54,663 nt of DNA from Acidobacteriota bacterium (GCA_021828285.1 JAKASG010000013.1:1-54663); one strand, 5' to 3'; counted from the stretch's first letter, positions 8,283 to 17,894 are shown. Program-made: numbers and translations. Notes: a model not told the origin generated them from the sequence alone.

Positions 8283-10514
8283 TCACCCCCGTGCGGCCGG
8301 CGGAGCTTTCGGGCTTTTGCCGATTTGCTCGATCAGCTCGCGCAGACGGACAAGCGGAACCTCTTCGCTGCCGAATCGGAGCGCATTATAATGTGTCGTA
8401 AATTCGCTCGCCAGCGGTGCAAAGGGAAAGCGCGCCAATCTTGCGGCAAATTCCCGGGGCGTTTCCGCGGCGGGCTTGCGCAGGCCTCTGCGCCCGAGCG
8501 CAGACAGGAAGCGTTGGTAAACCATGGTTGCCTCCTGCGGGTCAGCGCGCCGGCGCGCGCCGGGAAACGTCCAGGCCCAAAGAAATTTCAGCTCCGCGAG
8601 CGTGAGGCCGCGCTCCGTCAGAATCGTCCCAGCCATCGCGATCATCAGGATGATGAGCGCCGCAAGCTTGTGCCGCATCAATTCGCCCTCAATCCGGTAA
8701 GCCCAGGCGATGGCGTCATGGCGCACTCGATTCATGCGGTCGCGGAATTGATCGCGAAAGCTGACGGACTCCGTCTCCACCTGACGGGCGAGCTGGACCT
8801 GATGGGCAAAATCGTAATTGATGATCCACTCGTTCCAGAAGAGGCTCGCGGCGTCGAGATAGTCGTCCCAGACACTTGGAATGACGGGGTTCGGGTCGGG
8901 CGGCGTCGGATCAAAGGGAACCCAGCCATATTCCGGGAAATAGACTTCCACCCAACTATGCGCGTCGCGTTCGCGGACGATAAAATCATGGCCGATGCGA
9001 TTGTAACTTCCCGTCTGGAATCCGTTGACCAGGCGCGTCGGCACGCCCAAAGTCCGGAGCATGACAGCCATCGCGGCGGCGAAATATTCGCAATAGCCTT
9101 TCTTAGCTGTGAACAAGAAGCTGCCGATGGGGTCGGAAGGCTCGATGCCCGGCGGGTTGAGGGTATAGGCGAAGTTGTGGCGCAGATAATGTTGGATCAC
9201 TGTGGCGCGGTCGTAGGGCGTTTGGGCTGAGATCGTCAACCGCCGGGCCAGCGCCGCGATGCGCGGGTCGAGATGAGGCGGAAGCGGGAGGTAGAGAAGC
9301 CGGATTTCGAGCGGATAGGTCGCCGCTGCACTCCTTAGCTGGGCGGGCGAAGGCATTCCGACTTGAGATAAAACATCATATTGGATGGGCGTGAAAGAGT
9401 GCTGTGGATTGTGAATCGAGCGCGTTTCATCAATGCCAATCGAACTGAGAGGAGCGTCAATCTCACGGGGTACGGCCGCGGCAAAAAGAACGTTGGTCGA
9501 CAGCGGCGACAGCAGCACGCGGTAACGTAAGGGTTTGTAAGGACGGCGGCTGAGACCTGCGGGCGCGGGAAGTATGAAGCGGCGATAGGTTGCTTGGGGA
9601 AGCATCGTCTGAGCGGTATTGTCTTCGTACCAGTGTTTGCCGTCGAAGCTCGTCAACCCCACGCCCCGCCACTTGACGCCGATGAAGTCCCGAGGACTGT
9701 TTTCCGGCATGATGCGCATGACGACGGTGTTCGAGCGGAGAATGCGACCGATATCGCCCAGTTTGACGCTTTCGGAAAAACCCGTGATGTTCTGCGACGT
9801 CATGCCGAGGCCCGTGAGATAACCGCTTCGGTAGCGCGGAATCACGAAAAACAATACCGATGCGAGCGCCACAATCCCGATGGCAAGGCCGCCTGTGGAG
9901 CGCGCAAGAGATTGTTCGAGCGCCACGCGATTGCGGGCGGGCGATGCAAACGGCCCGGAAGGAGCCCGCGTTGCAGCTTCGGTCGAACGCTTGATCTCGT
10001 AACTGATGAAAGTGGAAATGGCAAAGAGCATGTAAAGCACGAACAGGGCCATAAACTCCGTGCTCACGGTCAGGATGGCGCTTGCGAGCATCATCATGAA
10101 AGAGAGCGAGGCGAGATACGCGTAGTCGCGATAAGTGCGCGCGGAAAAAGTCTTGACGACCGTTGCGAAAAGAATGAGATGAACGGTCGCCGCCAGCATG
10201 CTGTCGAGTGCGGTCGGTCCGGGGGAGAGAATCAGGAAATCGATCGCGAAAAAGAATAGGTAGAAAATGCCCAGCCGGGTCACGGTACGGGGGCTGAGCA
10301 TCAAGGGACGCTCGCGAGTGTAGCTCCAAAGCTTCAAAATTAGAGCCGCAGAGACGATGACAATGGAGACGGCGTCAAGCTTGCCGGTGAAGGCGAGCGT
10401 GGTGAAGCTCGTGCCGAGCATCAGGAGCAGGGAAACTTCGAAATAGCGCTCGACGCTGATGTGCGCCTGCTTCTGTGCGAGCACCGCGGGGTCGGGCGAC
10501 GGCTTTTTCGGCAT
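8283..10514 (-). CDS. TgpA-like membrane transglutaminase (DUF3488 and transglutaminase core)
   Basis: Inner-membrane protein with a periplasmic transglutaminase/protease-like domain. Start ATG 10514 is supported by AAGGAGG 9 nt upstream, giving 743 residues; a longer frame adds 68 unlikely residues. The N-terminal third has about six membrane segments (DUF3488). The core follows, with catalytic Cys475 in KKGYCEYFAAAM, His519 in RDAHSWVEVYFPEYGW and Asp535 in FDPTPPDP. One more membrane helix and a DUF4129-like tail close it. TgpA homologues usually follow MoxR ATPase and DUF58 genes. Neither is present, and the upstream neighbours are mutY and three VWFA-type genes. VWA-like proteins are also partners in MoxR systems, so a functional link is possible but unproven. 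Confidence 0.9.
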   Translation of the reverse strand: MPKKPSPDPAVLAQKQAHISVERYFEVSLLLMLGTSFTTLAFTGKLDAVSIVIVSAALILKLWSYTRERPLMLSPRTVTRLGIFYLFFFAIDFLILSPGPTALDSMLAATVHLILFATVVKTFSARTYRDYAYLASLSFMMMLASAILTVSTEFMALFVLYMLFAISTFISYEIKRSTEAATRAPSGPFASPARNRVALEQSLARSTGGLAIGIVALASVLFFVIPRYRSGYLTGLGMTSQNITGFSESVKLGDIGRILRSNTVVMRIMPENSPRDFIGVKWRGVGLTSFDGKHWYEDNTAQTMLPQATYRRFILPAPAGLSRRPYKPLRYRVLLSPLSTNVLFAAAVPREIDAPLSSIGIDETRSIHNPQHSFTPIQYDVLSQVGMPSPAQLRSAAATYPLEIRLLYLPLPPHLDPRIAALARRLTISAQTPYDRATVIQHYLRHNFAYTLNPPGIEPSDPIGSFLFTAKKGYCEYFAAAMAVMLRTLGVPTRLVNGFQTGSYNRIGHDFIVRERDAHSWVEVYFPEYGWVPFDPTPPDPNPVIPSVWDDYLDAASLFWNEWIINYDFAHQVQLARQVETESVSFRDQFRDRMNRVRHDAIAWAYRIEGELMRHKLAALIILMIAMAGTILTERGLTLAELKFLWAWTFPGARRRADPQEATMVYQRFLSALGRRGLRKPAAETPREFAARLARFPFAPLASEFTTHYNALRFGSEEVPLVRLRELIEQIGKSPKAPPAARG

Positions 10515-10572
10515 CAGTCTCCGCCTCCTTGAGCCGGCTCTTATGATTCTAGCCGAGAACGCGCTCAATTCG

Positions 10573-11691
10573 TCATGCGGAACGCGGCGGGCGGCTTTCG
10601 CTCGGCGTGAGTAGCAAAGCGATGTGGCGCGCGAGTTGGGAAACTGCGCTTCCCTCGAGGCGGCCGGGCATGAACCATCGAACGCCGTCGAGATGCGCGC
10701 CATTCGAATCGGCGGCAAGGACGGAAACTCTTATTGAGCGAAAGGTGATGTGGTGACGCAGTGTGGCGAGTGGAAGGCCGAGCCTGGGTGCGGGCGCGCC
10801 CAGCTCAGCCAGCCTCCGCCGCAAATTCTGCCGCGCCTCGTGGCGGTTGCGACCGAATGCGGACGGGAAATTCCATAATTCACCGAGCAGGCCCTCATCG
10901 AGACCCCGGCGCAATGCGACCCGGCCGGCCGCATCGCGAATCACGGCAACGGCGAGATGACGCGCTTCCATGGCTCTGCGCCGGCGCAATTCAGGGTAGG
11001 ATTCCGCATTGCCGGATCGTTTCGCCGCGCAAAACTGCTTCAGCGGGCAAAGGGAGCAGCGCGGAGCGCGCGGCAGACAAGTCGTTTGGCCAAGCTCCAT
11101 CAAGGCTTGATTGAAGTCGCCGGGCCGGCGCAGCGAAATGGTTTCTTCGAGCGCCCGGGAAATCGTTCCGCGAAAGCGGGACTGTGCAAGATTTCCGCGA
11201 AGAGCCAGGAGCCTTGCCATCACGCGCGCAACATTGCCATCCACGGCGGCGAGCGGAACGCTGCAGGCGATGCTGAGAACAGCGCGGGCAGTATAATCGC
11301 CGACGCCGGGAAGTGAGCAGGCAAGATCGAGTTGCCGGGGAAACCGGCCGCCGAACCTGCGGGCGACGATTTTCACCGCGCGATGCAGGTCGCGCGCGCG
11401 GCGATAATATCCCAGTCCGGACCAGCATTCATAGACCCGCTCCACGCGGCTTGTGGCGAGCTTGCGAAGAGAAGGGAAGCGGCGCATGAAGCGGCGGTAA
11501 TATGGAACAACGGTCGCCACCTGCGTCTGCTGGAGCATGACTTCCGAAACCCAGACGCGATAGGGCGAGGGAGTGCGCCGCCAGGGAAGCGCGCGCGCAT
11601 TCCTCTTGAACCAGCGGAGTAAGTGCGCGCGCACGGCTGCGCTTTCAAAGCGCTCAGCCGGAAAGCGATTCCGAAGCGAATGGACCTTCAT
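10573..11691 (-). CDS. mutY: A/G-specific adenine glycosylase MutY
   Basis: Removes adenine mispaired with 8-oxoguanine. 372 residues. It has an N-terminal helix-hairpin-helix glycosylase domain with VSEVMLQQTQVATVVPYY (catalytic Glu) and the hairpin LPGVGDYTARAV followed by VDGNV (catalytic Asp). The iron-sulfur cluster loop has Cys-x6-Cys-x2-Cys-x5-Cys spacing (CLPRAPRC...C...C). The C-terminal NUDIX-like 8-oxoG recognition domain is there (from about residue 242, ELWNFPSAF). The start ATG overlaps the stop of the upstream VWFA gene as ATGA, so translation is probably coupled, an unusual partner for a repair gene. Confidence 0.96.
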   Translation of the reverse strand: MKVHSLRNRFPAERFESAAVRAHLLRWFKRNARALPWRRTPSPYRVWVSEVMLQQTQVATVVPYYRRFMRRFPSLRKLATSRVERVYECWSGLGYYRRARDLHRAVKIVARRFGGRFPRQLDLACSLPGVGDYTARAVLSIACSVPLAAVDGNVARVMARLLALRGNLAQSRFRGTISRALEETISLRRPGDFNQALMELGQTTCLPRAPRCSLCPLKQFCAAKRSGNAESYPELRRRRAMEARHLAVAVIRDAAGRVALRRGLDEGLLGELWNFPSAFGRNRHEARQNLRRRLAELGAPAPRLGLPLATLRHHITFRSIRVSVLAADSNGAHLDGVRWFMPGRLEGSAVSQLARHIALLLTPSESRPPRSA

Positions 11692-14030
11692 TCAATTGTA
11701 AAATTGGCCTGGCGGGTCGGTGATGCGTTTCCGTCCGCGTCGTGCGCAATGACCTGCAACTGATACTGGCCGGCGGAGAGTTTTGTCATCGGAATGTTGA
11801 TGGCCGCGGGGATGACCAGGCTTCCGGGCCGCGCGAGCTGATTCAGTAAAATAGTGTCCGAGGAATAAACTTGCGCCTTCGTCTTCCGGTTGACGATATT
11901 GAAATCAATGCCGACGGGCGGCGGGCCGGGAGTGGTGAGCGCCGGGTCGTAGACCTCCACGTAGAATGAGGCGTTTTCTCCGGTCTTGAATTCCCGATCG
12001 GCGGAGGGCACAACCTCGAACCCGTTGGCCATCAACGGCATTCGCTCTTCAAACAGAGCTTGATCCATGCTGGCGAGCAAAGTCGAAACGGGCTCGATGT
12101 CATCGGTGAGCGCAACTCCGCTGATGTCGAGCGTCCGGCCGCTATATGGGGGAATCGAGAGCGGGGACTGGAATTTGCCGAAAGCTGACCCGCCCGCGCT
12201 TAGCACAACGACGAGGCGATATTGGCCGGGAGCGACTTGGAAGGAATTTTGGTAAGTGAAAGGACCTCGCGCAAGGAGTTTCTTTTCCTTTTTGTCCGCT
12301 TCACCCTTCACCTCGTCGCTGAAACGCGCCGCAACCGAGCCATTCGGCCGATAAGCAATTCCCAGCACGTCCACGGTGTAATCAAATTTGCCCTTTGCTT
12401 TGTTGAAGCGCAGGGCTTTCGCGGGCATTTCGAGTGAAACGTTCACGCGGGCCAGGTTTGAACGTTCATAAAAATACGGAGCGCTCATCGAGACGGGAAT
12501 TGAACCCTGGCCGGAGCTTTGGGCATCCACTTCGAGCACGGCGCCCTCGTGTTTTCCCGCAAGCGGGTCCTGACCCTTTACATCGTAATATCCGTTTCGC
12601 GCTCGCACTTCCAAACCGCGGTCCCTCACCTTGACATCAATGCTGTGGTATTCCCCGTTATGTCGGACGTCAGGCGGAACATATCCGAGGGTGTAATAGT
12701 CGTTGATGTCGTTCGCGATCTTCGAGAGGCCTTGCAGGAAATCATTCGTGTTAAAGATGGTGAATCCGCCGGTTCCTTTTGCAAGAGCGTAAAGAACGCT
12801 TTGGTTGGTTGCGACAGTGGTCGGGATCGGAGGAATAATCATCGGTCGCTGGGGATATTGCGGCGCATAATTCGCGGGGTTGTAGCCGCCCATGCCGCCG
12901 CCTCCGTGCGTTCCCACGCCGCCACCGTGTCCTCCCGCACCTCCGGATGGCGTACCGCCTGCGCCGTGGCCGCCCGCAGCGCCTCCGCCTGAAGGTGCGC
13001 CTGTCCCGCCACGCCCTCCGCCGCCAACCGGTCCCATGCCTCCGCCGGGACCCGCCCCACCACCGCCACGAGGGCCGCCGCCCGGACCTGGACGCTGCGC
13101 GGGCACGAGTCCCGACATGGAGAGCGACGCCAAAAGCTCTGCCTCGTGAGGAAAACCTGGGCCGAGCGCCGCGCGAGGAGGAAGTTGACCCGGTTGCTGC
13201 ATGGGGAAGGGGCTGGCCGCAGGGTTTGGAGGCGAGAGATACGTTAACCCGCGAGCGTCGATCGGATAAATCGCCACGTTGGCCCGGTTCGCGGCGTTGA
13301 TTGTCGCGGTCAATTCCGCCTCAAGCTCGGGTGTAAGAGGAAAGCCGCCCGAAAACAGCACGAGCGTTTTCCTGCCGGGAACAGCTCCCAGCAAGTGGCA
13401 AATATCCATCAGCGAAAGCAGGATGCTGTTAGCGGCGAAATCCGACGAGGCGCTCTCAATTTGAGGCGCTCCGAGCGGCGGCGAGTAAAGCGAAGCCACT
13501 TGAGTTTCAGAAGGCGCAGCAAGATTCGAATACTTGACTCCGGTAACGGCTTGCGCAAGCAGTTGATGATTCGTGGTGAAGTTCTGGGTGACTTTCGTCG
13601 TGCCGGTGAAATCAACGACCGCCATGGCGAGGCCGGGCGATGCGACCTTTTGTATGAACTGAACGGCAGCCTTTCGCGCCAGCGCCTGCTCGGCGATCGC
13701 CATGGTCGAATTGTCAAAGAAAAGAACGAGATAATGCTTTTGGCGCGTGTTCGCGGCGTTTGCGGCCGGGGGTGAAAAGCTTGTAATGTGCTGCTCCTTG
13801 CCGTCCTGATAGACGTGGAAGTCATCCTCCGTGAGGTTGCGGACGTAGTGGCCGTGGTGGTCGGTGACAATCGCATCCACAACAACGAGGTTCGACTGGG
13901 TTTTGATGACGGAATTTACAGGAATGGGTTTAGTTTTTCCTGCGCGCGAGAGGAGCGGAGAGAAAGCCGCCGAAACAAAGATGAACAGAATTGCGGCGAT
14001 CCACACAGCAAAGCGATTCTTGCCTAACAT
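11688..14030 (-). CDS. VWFA-related secreted protein with glycine-rich linker (copy 1)
   Basis: Secreted protein of the acidobacterial 'VWFA-related' type, 780 residues. It has an N-terminal signal peptide (FAVWIAAILFIFVSAAFSP), then an Ig-like opening typical of the family (VVVDAIVTDHHGHYVRNLTEDDFHVYQDGK), then a von Willebrand A-like domain with LVLFFDNSTM as the degenerate metal site and TLVLFSGGFPL. A roughly 80-residue linker at about 300-385 is almost pure Gly/Pro/Ala/Ser. The C-terminal half is beta-rich and was not recognised. It starts 18 bp after the second VWFA gene ends and its stop overlaps the mutY start. The family's role is unknown; adhesion or envelope complex assembly is often guessed. 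Confidence 0.85.
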   Translation of the reverse strand: MLGKNRFAVWIAAILFIFVSAAFSPLLSRAGKTKPIPVNSVIKTQSNLVVVDAIVTDHHGHYVRNLTEDDFHVYQDGKEQHITSFSPPAANAANTRQKHYLVLFFDNSTMAIAEQALARKAAVQFIQKVASPGLAMAVVDFTGTTKVTQNFTTNHQLLAQAVTGVKYSNLAAPSETQVASLYSPPLGAPQIESASSDFAANSILLSLMDICHLLGAVPGRKTLVLFSGGFPLTPELEAELTATINAANRANVAIYPIDARGLTYLSPPNPAASPFPMQQPGQLPPRAALGPGFPHEAELLASLSMSGLVPAQRPGPGGGPRGGGGAGPGGGMGPVGGGGRGGTGAPSGGGAAGGHGAGGTPSGGAGGHGGGVGTHGGGGMGGYNPANYAPQYPQRPMIIPPIPTTVATNQSVLYALAKGTGGFTIFNTNDFLQGLSKIANDINDYYTLGYVPPDVRHNGEYHSIDVKVRDRGLEVRARNGYYDVKGQDPLAGKHEGAVLEVDAQSSGQGSIPVSMSAPYFYERSNLARVNVSLEMPAKALRFNKAKGKFDYTVDVLGIAYRPNGSVAARFSDEVKGEADKKEKKLLARGPFTYQNSFQVAPGQYRLVVVLSAGGSAFGKFQSPLSIPPYSGRTLDISGVALTDDIEPVSTLLASMDQALFEERMPLMANGFEVVPSADREFKTGENASFYVEVYDPALTTPGPPPVGIDFNIVNRKTKAQVYSSDTILLNQLARPGSLVIPAAINIPMTKLSAGQYQLQVIAHDADGNASPTRQANFTIE

Positions 14031-14048
14031 GGCGCACCTCCCCGGGGC

Positions 14049-15836
14049 TTACTGAGGAATTGTGACCGAGCGCGTGACTCCGCAGATTTTTCCGCTGCCG
14101 GAATCGAGCACTACTTCACGAACCATATAACTTCCGGGCTTGAGCGTAAAGACAATCGGCACCGTAAAGCCCTTCTTGCTGAGGGCTGCCAGGCTTTCGT
14201 CGAGCATGTGGAAATCAAGTTCCTTTTGGACTGCGGAGAGATACTTGCCGTTGTCATTGAATACGGCCGCAACAAACTTCACCTGGTCCAAGTTCCTTCC
14301 CCCGTGCCTTTGAAACTTGAACGAAACAGGGTTGACGCTGGCAAGCACGGCGAGCTTCGCGTCGCCCGGTTTGGGCCTGTAGAATTGAGTCGAAACCACG
14401 ATGGGGAATTCGGTCACGTTTTGCTGGCTGAACAGCGCCGAGCGGATTTCGACTTGCGTTTCCGACGCCGTCGTGGGCCGGGAGCGCGGCGCGTAATAAC
14501 CGCGCCGAGCCTGGATCTGATAATGGGCGTGGATGGTGAGCGCGACTCGGATTTTGTGGTACGCGCCGTTGTGCCTGAAGCGCTTCGGTGAATATGCCAG
14601 CAAATAATAAACGCGTGGAAGCCCGCTGATTTGCTCCAACCCGCCGGCCAGGTCGTTGGTGTTTTGGATGAACCGGCCTCCGGTATCGTAGGCTAAGTTG
14701 GCAAGCGGCGAGGCCATTTGCTCATTGCCCTCCATGCGCAGGCTTTCCTTTTCGCCCTGATACATTGGAGTGTCCATGAGCGTCACGTCTGGATGCTCGA
14801 TAGAACCCCCAGGAATTTCCGTGTAGAGCCCCCGGGCGTCGAGCGCGTTAATCACCACATCCGCGCGCAGAGCGGCGTCGGCAACCGTCGAGTACTCGAA
14901 TCGCAGAGGCTGGCCTAAAAATCCGGGAGAAACAACGGCGACAATCCGCTGGCCCGGATATCCCGCAATCTGATGGATCACATTCAGGATTCCCTGAAGC
15001 GAAGTTTCAGACTGGGATTCATCAACGCTCAGCACGCGCACGGCGCGAGCTCGGGCCGAATCGGGCGCAGCCGTTATGCAGGAGTTATCCCGCGGCGGGC
15101 AGTAGCACTTGATATATTCCTGGGTCGCAACCTGATTGGCGATTTGGTCGTCCTTATCAACAATCTCGTAGGCCTCGTAGGCGGGCATCTGCATGCAGGT
15201 GAAAGGCGACGCCGCCGAGACCCCGCGCGGAAAGAGTTTGCCGAGCGCCTTCTCAATCGTTGCTGGGTTGGACGTGAATCCCACCTCATTGGCGCTTGAG
15301 GCGGTGAAAAGCCCGATGCGAAGGCCGGGAGAGAATTGCTTGGACAAATACTTTTCGACCGCTCCCCGCACGTCCATCAGGTCGGTGATTTTCAAATGGA
15401 CGTCGTCAATAAAGATAGCCAAAAAACGCTGGGGTCGCGTCACGCTCGACGGGGAAACCGCGCTTGCGGAAGCTGCCGATGCAGGTGCCGGCGCCTCCGC
15501 GGGCGCCGCGGAAGGCGTTTCGGAGCGCTCAACCGAGAAGATGGAAACCGTTTCCGGCTTTCCGTTATCGAAGACGCGGAAATCGTCCTTAGTCAAGTTG
15601 CCGACTGGATGATCGTGGGAGTCGCGCACAACCACTTGAACGAGCACTAGGTTGCGTTCACTGCGCAGTTTGAAAATCGGGGGGGTCGCGGGTTGGGTTT
15701 GCGGTGGCGCCGCGGGGGGTGCGGCGCTGCCCGCGCTTTGCGAATGCAGTGCGGCGGAAAACAGCACACTGGTCGCCACCAAACAAATCGTCATGCCTGC
15801 CGTGTGACGCGACCGACGGGCCATGTTCATCGCCAT
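14049..15836 (-). CDS. VWFA-related secreted protein (copy 2)
   Basis: 595 residues with a signal peptide (MTICLVATSVLFSAALHSQ) and an Ala/Pro-rich segment. The opening module is LVLVQVVVRDSHDHPVGNLTKDDFRVFDNGK, followed by a VWA-like domain beginning FLAIFIDDVHLK, with IVAVVSPGFLG and VINALDARGLY. GGRFIQNTNDLAGGLEQI and YYLLAYSP close the VWFA part, as in the other two copies. In the metal site DxSxS is replaced by DDVH, so metal-dependent adhesion is doubtful. The cysteine-rich loop CYCPPRDNSC (about residue 260) is peculiar to this copy. It is the middle gene of three tandem relatives that have diverged strongly, so the duplication is old. Confidence 0.85.
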   Translation of the reverse strand: MAMNMARRSRHTAGMTICLVATSVLFSAALHSQSAGSAAPPAAPPQTQPATPPIFKLRSERNLVLVQVVVRDSHDHPVGNLTKDDFRVFDNGKPETVSIFSVERSETPSAAPAEAPAPASAASASAVSPSSVTRPQRFLAIFIDDVHLKITDLMDVRGAVEKYLSKQFSPGLRIGLFTASSANEVGFTSNPATIEKALGKLFPRGVSAASPFTCMQMPAYEAYEIVDKDDQIANQVATQEYIKCYCPPRDNSCITAAPDSARARAVRVLSVDESQSETSLQGILNVIHQIAGYPGQRIVAVVSPGFLGQPLRFEYSTVADAALRADVVINALDARGLYTEIPGGSIEHPDVTLMDTPMYQGEKESLRMEGNEQMASPLANLAYDTGGRFIQNTNDLAGGLEQISGLPRVYYLLAYSPKRFRHNGAYHKIRVALTIHAHYQIQARRGYYAPRSRPTTASETQVEIRSALFSQQNVTEFPIVVSTQFYRPKPGDAKLAVLASVNPVSFKFQRHGGRNLDQVKFVAAVFNDNGKYLSAVQKELDFHMLDESLAALSKKGFTVPIVFTLKPGSYMVREVVLDSGSGKICGVTRSVTIPQ

Positions 15837-16048
15837 AGGGTCGTGGCGCCGGAAATAATCTCGCTCTGCCCAGGACTTCGCACGCTATTTACCGTCCCGG
15901 CGCGTCCTATGGGAACGACAAACCCGCTTTTCGCTCGTGCGCAGGCAGGCGCAGAATTTCCGACCCCGAACCCCTCCGCGCCGAGTATCACGCGCATTAA
16001 GGCGAAAGTCAATCGGGAAGTGAACCGCATTGAGGAGCCCGTGCAGGG

Positions 16049-17446
16049 CTATTGACGCTCGCCGTGAAGCGGCGCCGGAGTGCGCCGGGCCGAACGCTTG
16101 CGCGCGAGGATGGCATGATATCGAAGGAGCTGGGTTCGCGCCGGCGCAACGTAACCGTCGCGCGCGGAGACGGAGTCGTAGCGATACCTCGGTCCGAGGA
16201 GCACCTGGATATTATGATGCCGGCCGTCGAAATGCGAAGCGGTCAGCCAGAAGCCGAGAATGTAATAATTGGATGGAATTGAATCGGCTTTTTTGAGGGC
16301 GTAATCAAGAGCGCTGACGCTCGGGACAAAAACCCCGCCGGTGCTATCGGCGAGCGTGGGAAGAACCTGAACGGCGGCCGCCGCGCGGTCAAGCTCCATT
16401 TCCCTCCGCATATCAATGGTTTCGATACGGTTGCGCTGCCTGGGACGAGGATCGGCATGAGATGGCTCCGGCCGCGCGTGAGAATATCCGCCCGCATCGA
16501 TCGCGCTGATAAGCGTGCCCGAGCGCGCAGCATACGAGCAAAGATCGTTGAGCTCGCTCGAAAGACCAATGGTCAAAAAGCCCGGCGAAATCACCACGAT
16601 CTCGCGCGGCCCCTGAAGCGAGGCCATCGCGAGTGCGAGCTTGCGTAGATTCGCCAGCGTCTTGCGCGATGCGGACTGGTCGGCTGGAATCAGCCGTCGG
16701 GCGATTGCTTCGACTCGCACCCGGTCGGCGGCGAGGCCGCGCCATGTGCGAGAGCGCCGAATGCGCCGTTGCTCGGGGCAGCGATAATAAGCTTCAATCG
16801 CAAGCTCCGTAGCAACGGGGTCATGCGCGTCAGCAATCAAGAAGGCTTCGAGATCGGAAAGCTCCGGGCAACCCGCGCCGACCGCAGCGGGATGCGGCTG
16901 GATGGCCATGAGCGCCTGATGGACTTTGCCGAGGTTGGGGGTGAAGGGCAACGTCGTCGCTCCGGAAGAAGTGAAGATGCCCACCTGCAGCCCCGGATTT
17001 GGGGATGTGCGAAGATAGTAGTCCGCTTCATCGGTCGCCCGCAGCGTATCAATTGGGTTCAAATGAATGTCATCGAAATAAAGCGCGAGAAACCGCTGTG
17101 CCTTCGGCGCGACCGCATGAATCGCCGCGGCCGTTCCGCCGGAGGCTTCGTCGTAAACGCTGAGGAAATGCGTTGGAGCGAACAGGCTGATGATTTGCTT
17201 CCGTCCGTCCGACAGAAGCTCGAAATCGTTCTGATCCAGATTTCCCAGCGCTCGTCCGGCGGGATCGCGAACGACCACGGGCACAAGAATCATGCGCGGC
17301 TGAGTGTTTTCGAGCGCGCTTGCACGTTGTGCAGCCGCCGGGCGGCGAAATTTTCTTTTAGGGCTTTGGCCGAAGAGCGATGCGGCAAGGAAAATGCTTA
17401 TGGCGAATGACAGGGCGAGCTTGCGACCTCTCCCGGCACGCGCCAC
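16049..17446 (-). CDS. VWFA-related secreted protein (copy 3)
   Basis: 465 residues from GTG 17446, chosen because it gives a short basic N-terminus before the signal peptide LALSFAISIFLAASLFGQ; a TTG at 17530 would add 28 residues. The family opening module is MILVPVVVRDPAGRALGNLDQNDFELLSDGRK. The VWA-like part starts FLALYFDDIHLNPIDT (again DD-x-H instead of DxSxS), with IVVISPGFLTIG, ISAIDAGGY and GGVFVPSVSALDYALKKAD. It lacks the extra C-terminal region of copy 1. It is the first gene of the minus-strand run; the 448 bp upstream separate it from the divergent lipid cluster. Confidence 0.82.
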   Translation of the reverse strand: MARAGRGRKLALSFAISIFLAASLFGQSPKRKFRRPAAAQRASALENTQPRMILVPVVVRDPAGRALGNLDQNDFELLSDGRKQIISLFAPTHFLSVYDEASGGTAAAIHAVAPKAQRFLALYFDDIHLNPIDTLRATDEADYYLRTSPNPGLQVGIFTSSGATTLPFTPNLGKVHQALMAIQPHPAAVGAGCPELSDLEAFLIADAHDPVATELAIEAYYRCPEQRRIRRSRTWRGLAADRVRVEAIARRLIPADQSASRKTLANLRKLALAMASLQGPREIVVISPGFLTIGLSSELNDLCSYAARSGTLISAIDAGGYSHARPEPSHADPRPRQRNRIETIDMRREMELDRAAAAVQVLPTLADSTGGVFVPSVSALDYALKKADSIPSNYYILGFWLTASHFDGRHHNIQVLLGPRYRYDSVSARDGYVAPARTQLLRYHAILARKRSARRTPAPLHGERQ

Positions 17447-17681
17447 GCGGTCGTTCCAGCTTTGGATATCGGAAAAGTTATTCAAGGATATGCGAGAAAT
17501 CCCATCGGATTTCCCCACGGCGCACGCCAACCTGATTCTCCCAACCCTCCGCCCACAGTATCCGGCCTCGGCGCGCTTCTGTCAACAAGGGTTGATGACA
17601 TCGCAGGTTCCAGCGGCAGCAGCGTTCCGGCTGCGGCTCTGAACGCCTGCATGCAAAAACGGAAAGAAAGCGGACCGCGTC

Positions 17682-17711
17682 TTGACAAGGCGTCGGCGCG
17701 ATGGCTAACAT
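17682..17711 (+). promoter_or_regulatory. Probable promoter of the lipid gene cluster
   Basis: A perfect -35 TTGACA (17682-17687), an 18-bp spacer and -10 TAACAT (17706-17711, 4 of 6). Transcription from here would leave a leader of about 175 nt before ATG 17895. This is the only good sigma-70 pair seen in the divergent region. Confidence 0.45.
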
Positions 17712-17769
17712 TTGATTCCTACGCACGGTCGCGGCGGGGGATTGCCGCGGTCAGGAGCCGATCTTCCGG

Positions 17770-17782
17770 CAGGTTCAACCTG
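17770..17782. promoter_or_regulatory. 13-bp palindrome CAGGTTCAACCTG, possible operator
   Basis: Perfect 6-bp arms around one central base, about 60 bp downstream of the promoter-like pair and inside the predicted leader of the lipid cluster. It could be a repressor site. No regulator gene is adjacent, so this is only a structural observation. Confidence 0.3.
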
Positions 17783-17894
17783 AGTGGAAAGCCGCGGAAT
17801 CCTTTCCCGACGGGACGAGGGTGAATCGTGCCGTGCGCTGTGCGGCGAAGGAACTGCGGCCGCGGTTGCGCCATTCGATTTGCCTGCCCCGACG

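Larger units (their letters stand above)
17447..17894. other. Divergent intergenic region
   Basis: Lies between the VWFA operon (minus) and the lipid cluster (plus). It holds a promoter-like pair and a 13-bp palindrome, listed separately. The reading frame of the acyl reductase is open back to 17784, but the residues there do not look like protein. No other gene is seen. Confidence 0.5.

Noticed and set aside
8088-9230. 380-codon open frame on the plus strand
   Set aside because: Antisense to GNAT and tgpA; arginine-rich translation with no domain.
12890-13110. Very GC-rich tract that could indicate a frameshift or assembly error
   Set aside because: The reading frame continues unbroken into normal VWFA-protein sequence on both sides; it encodes a Gly/Pro-rich linker.
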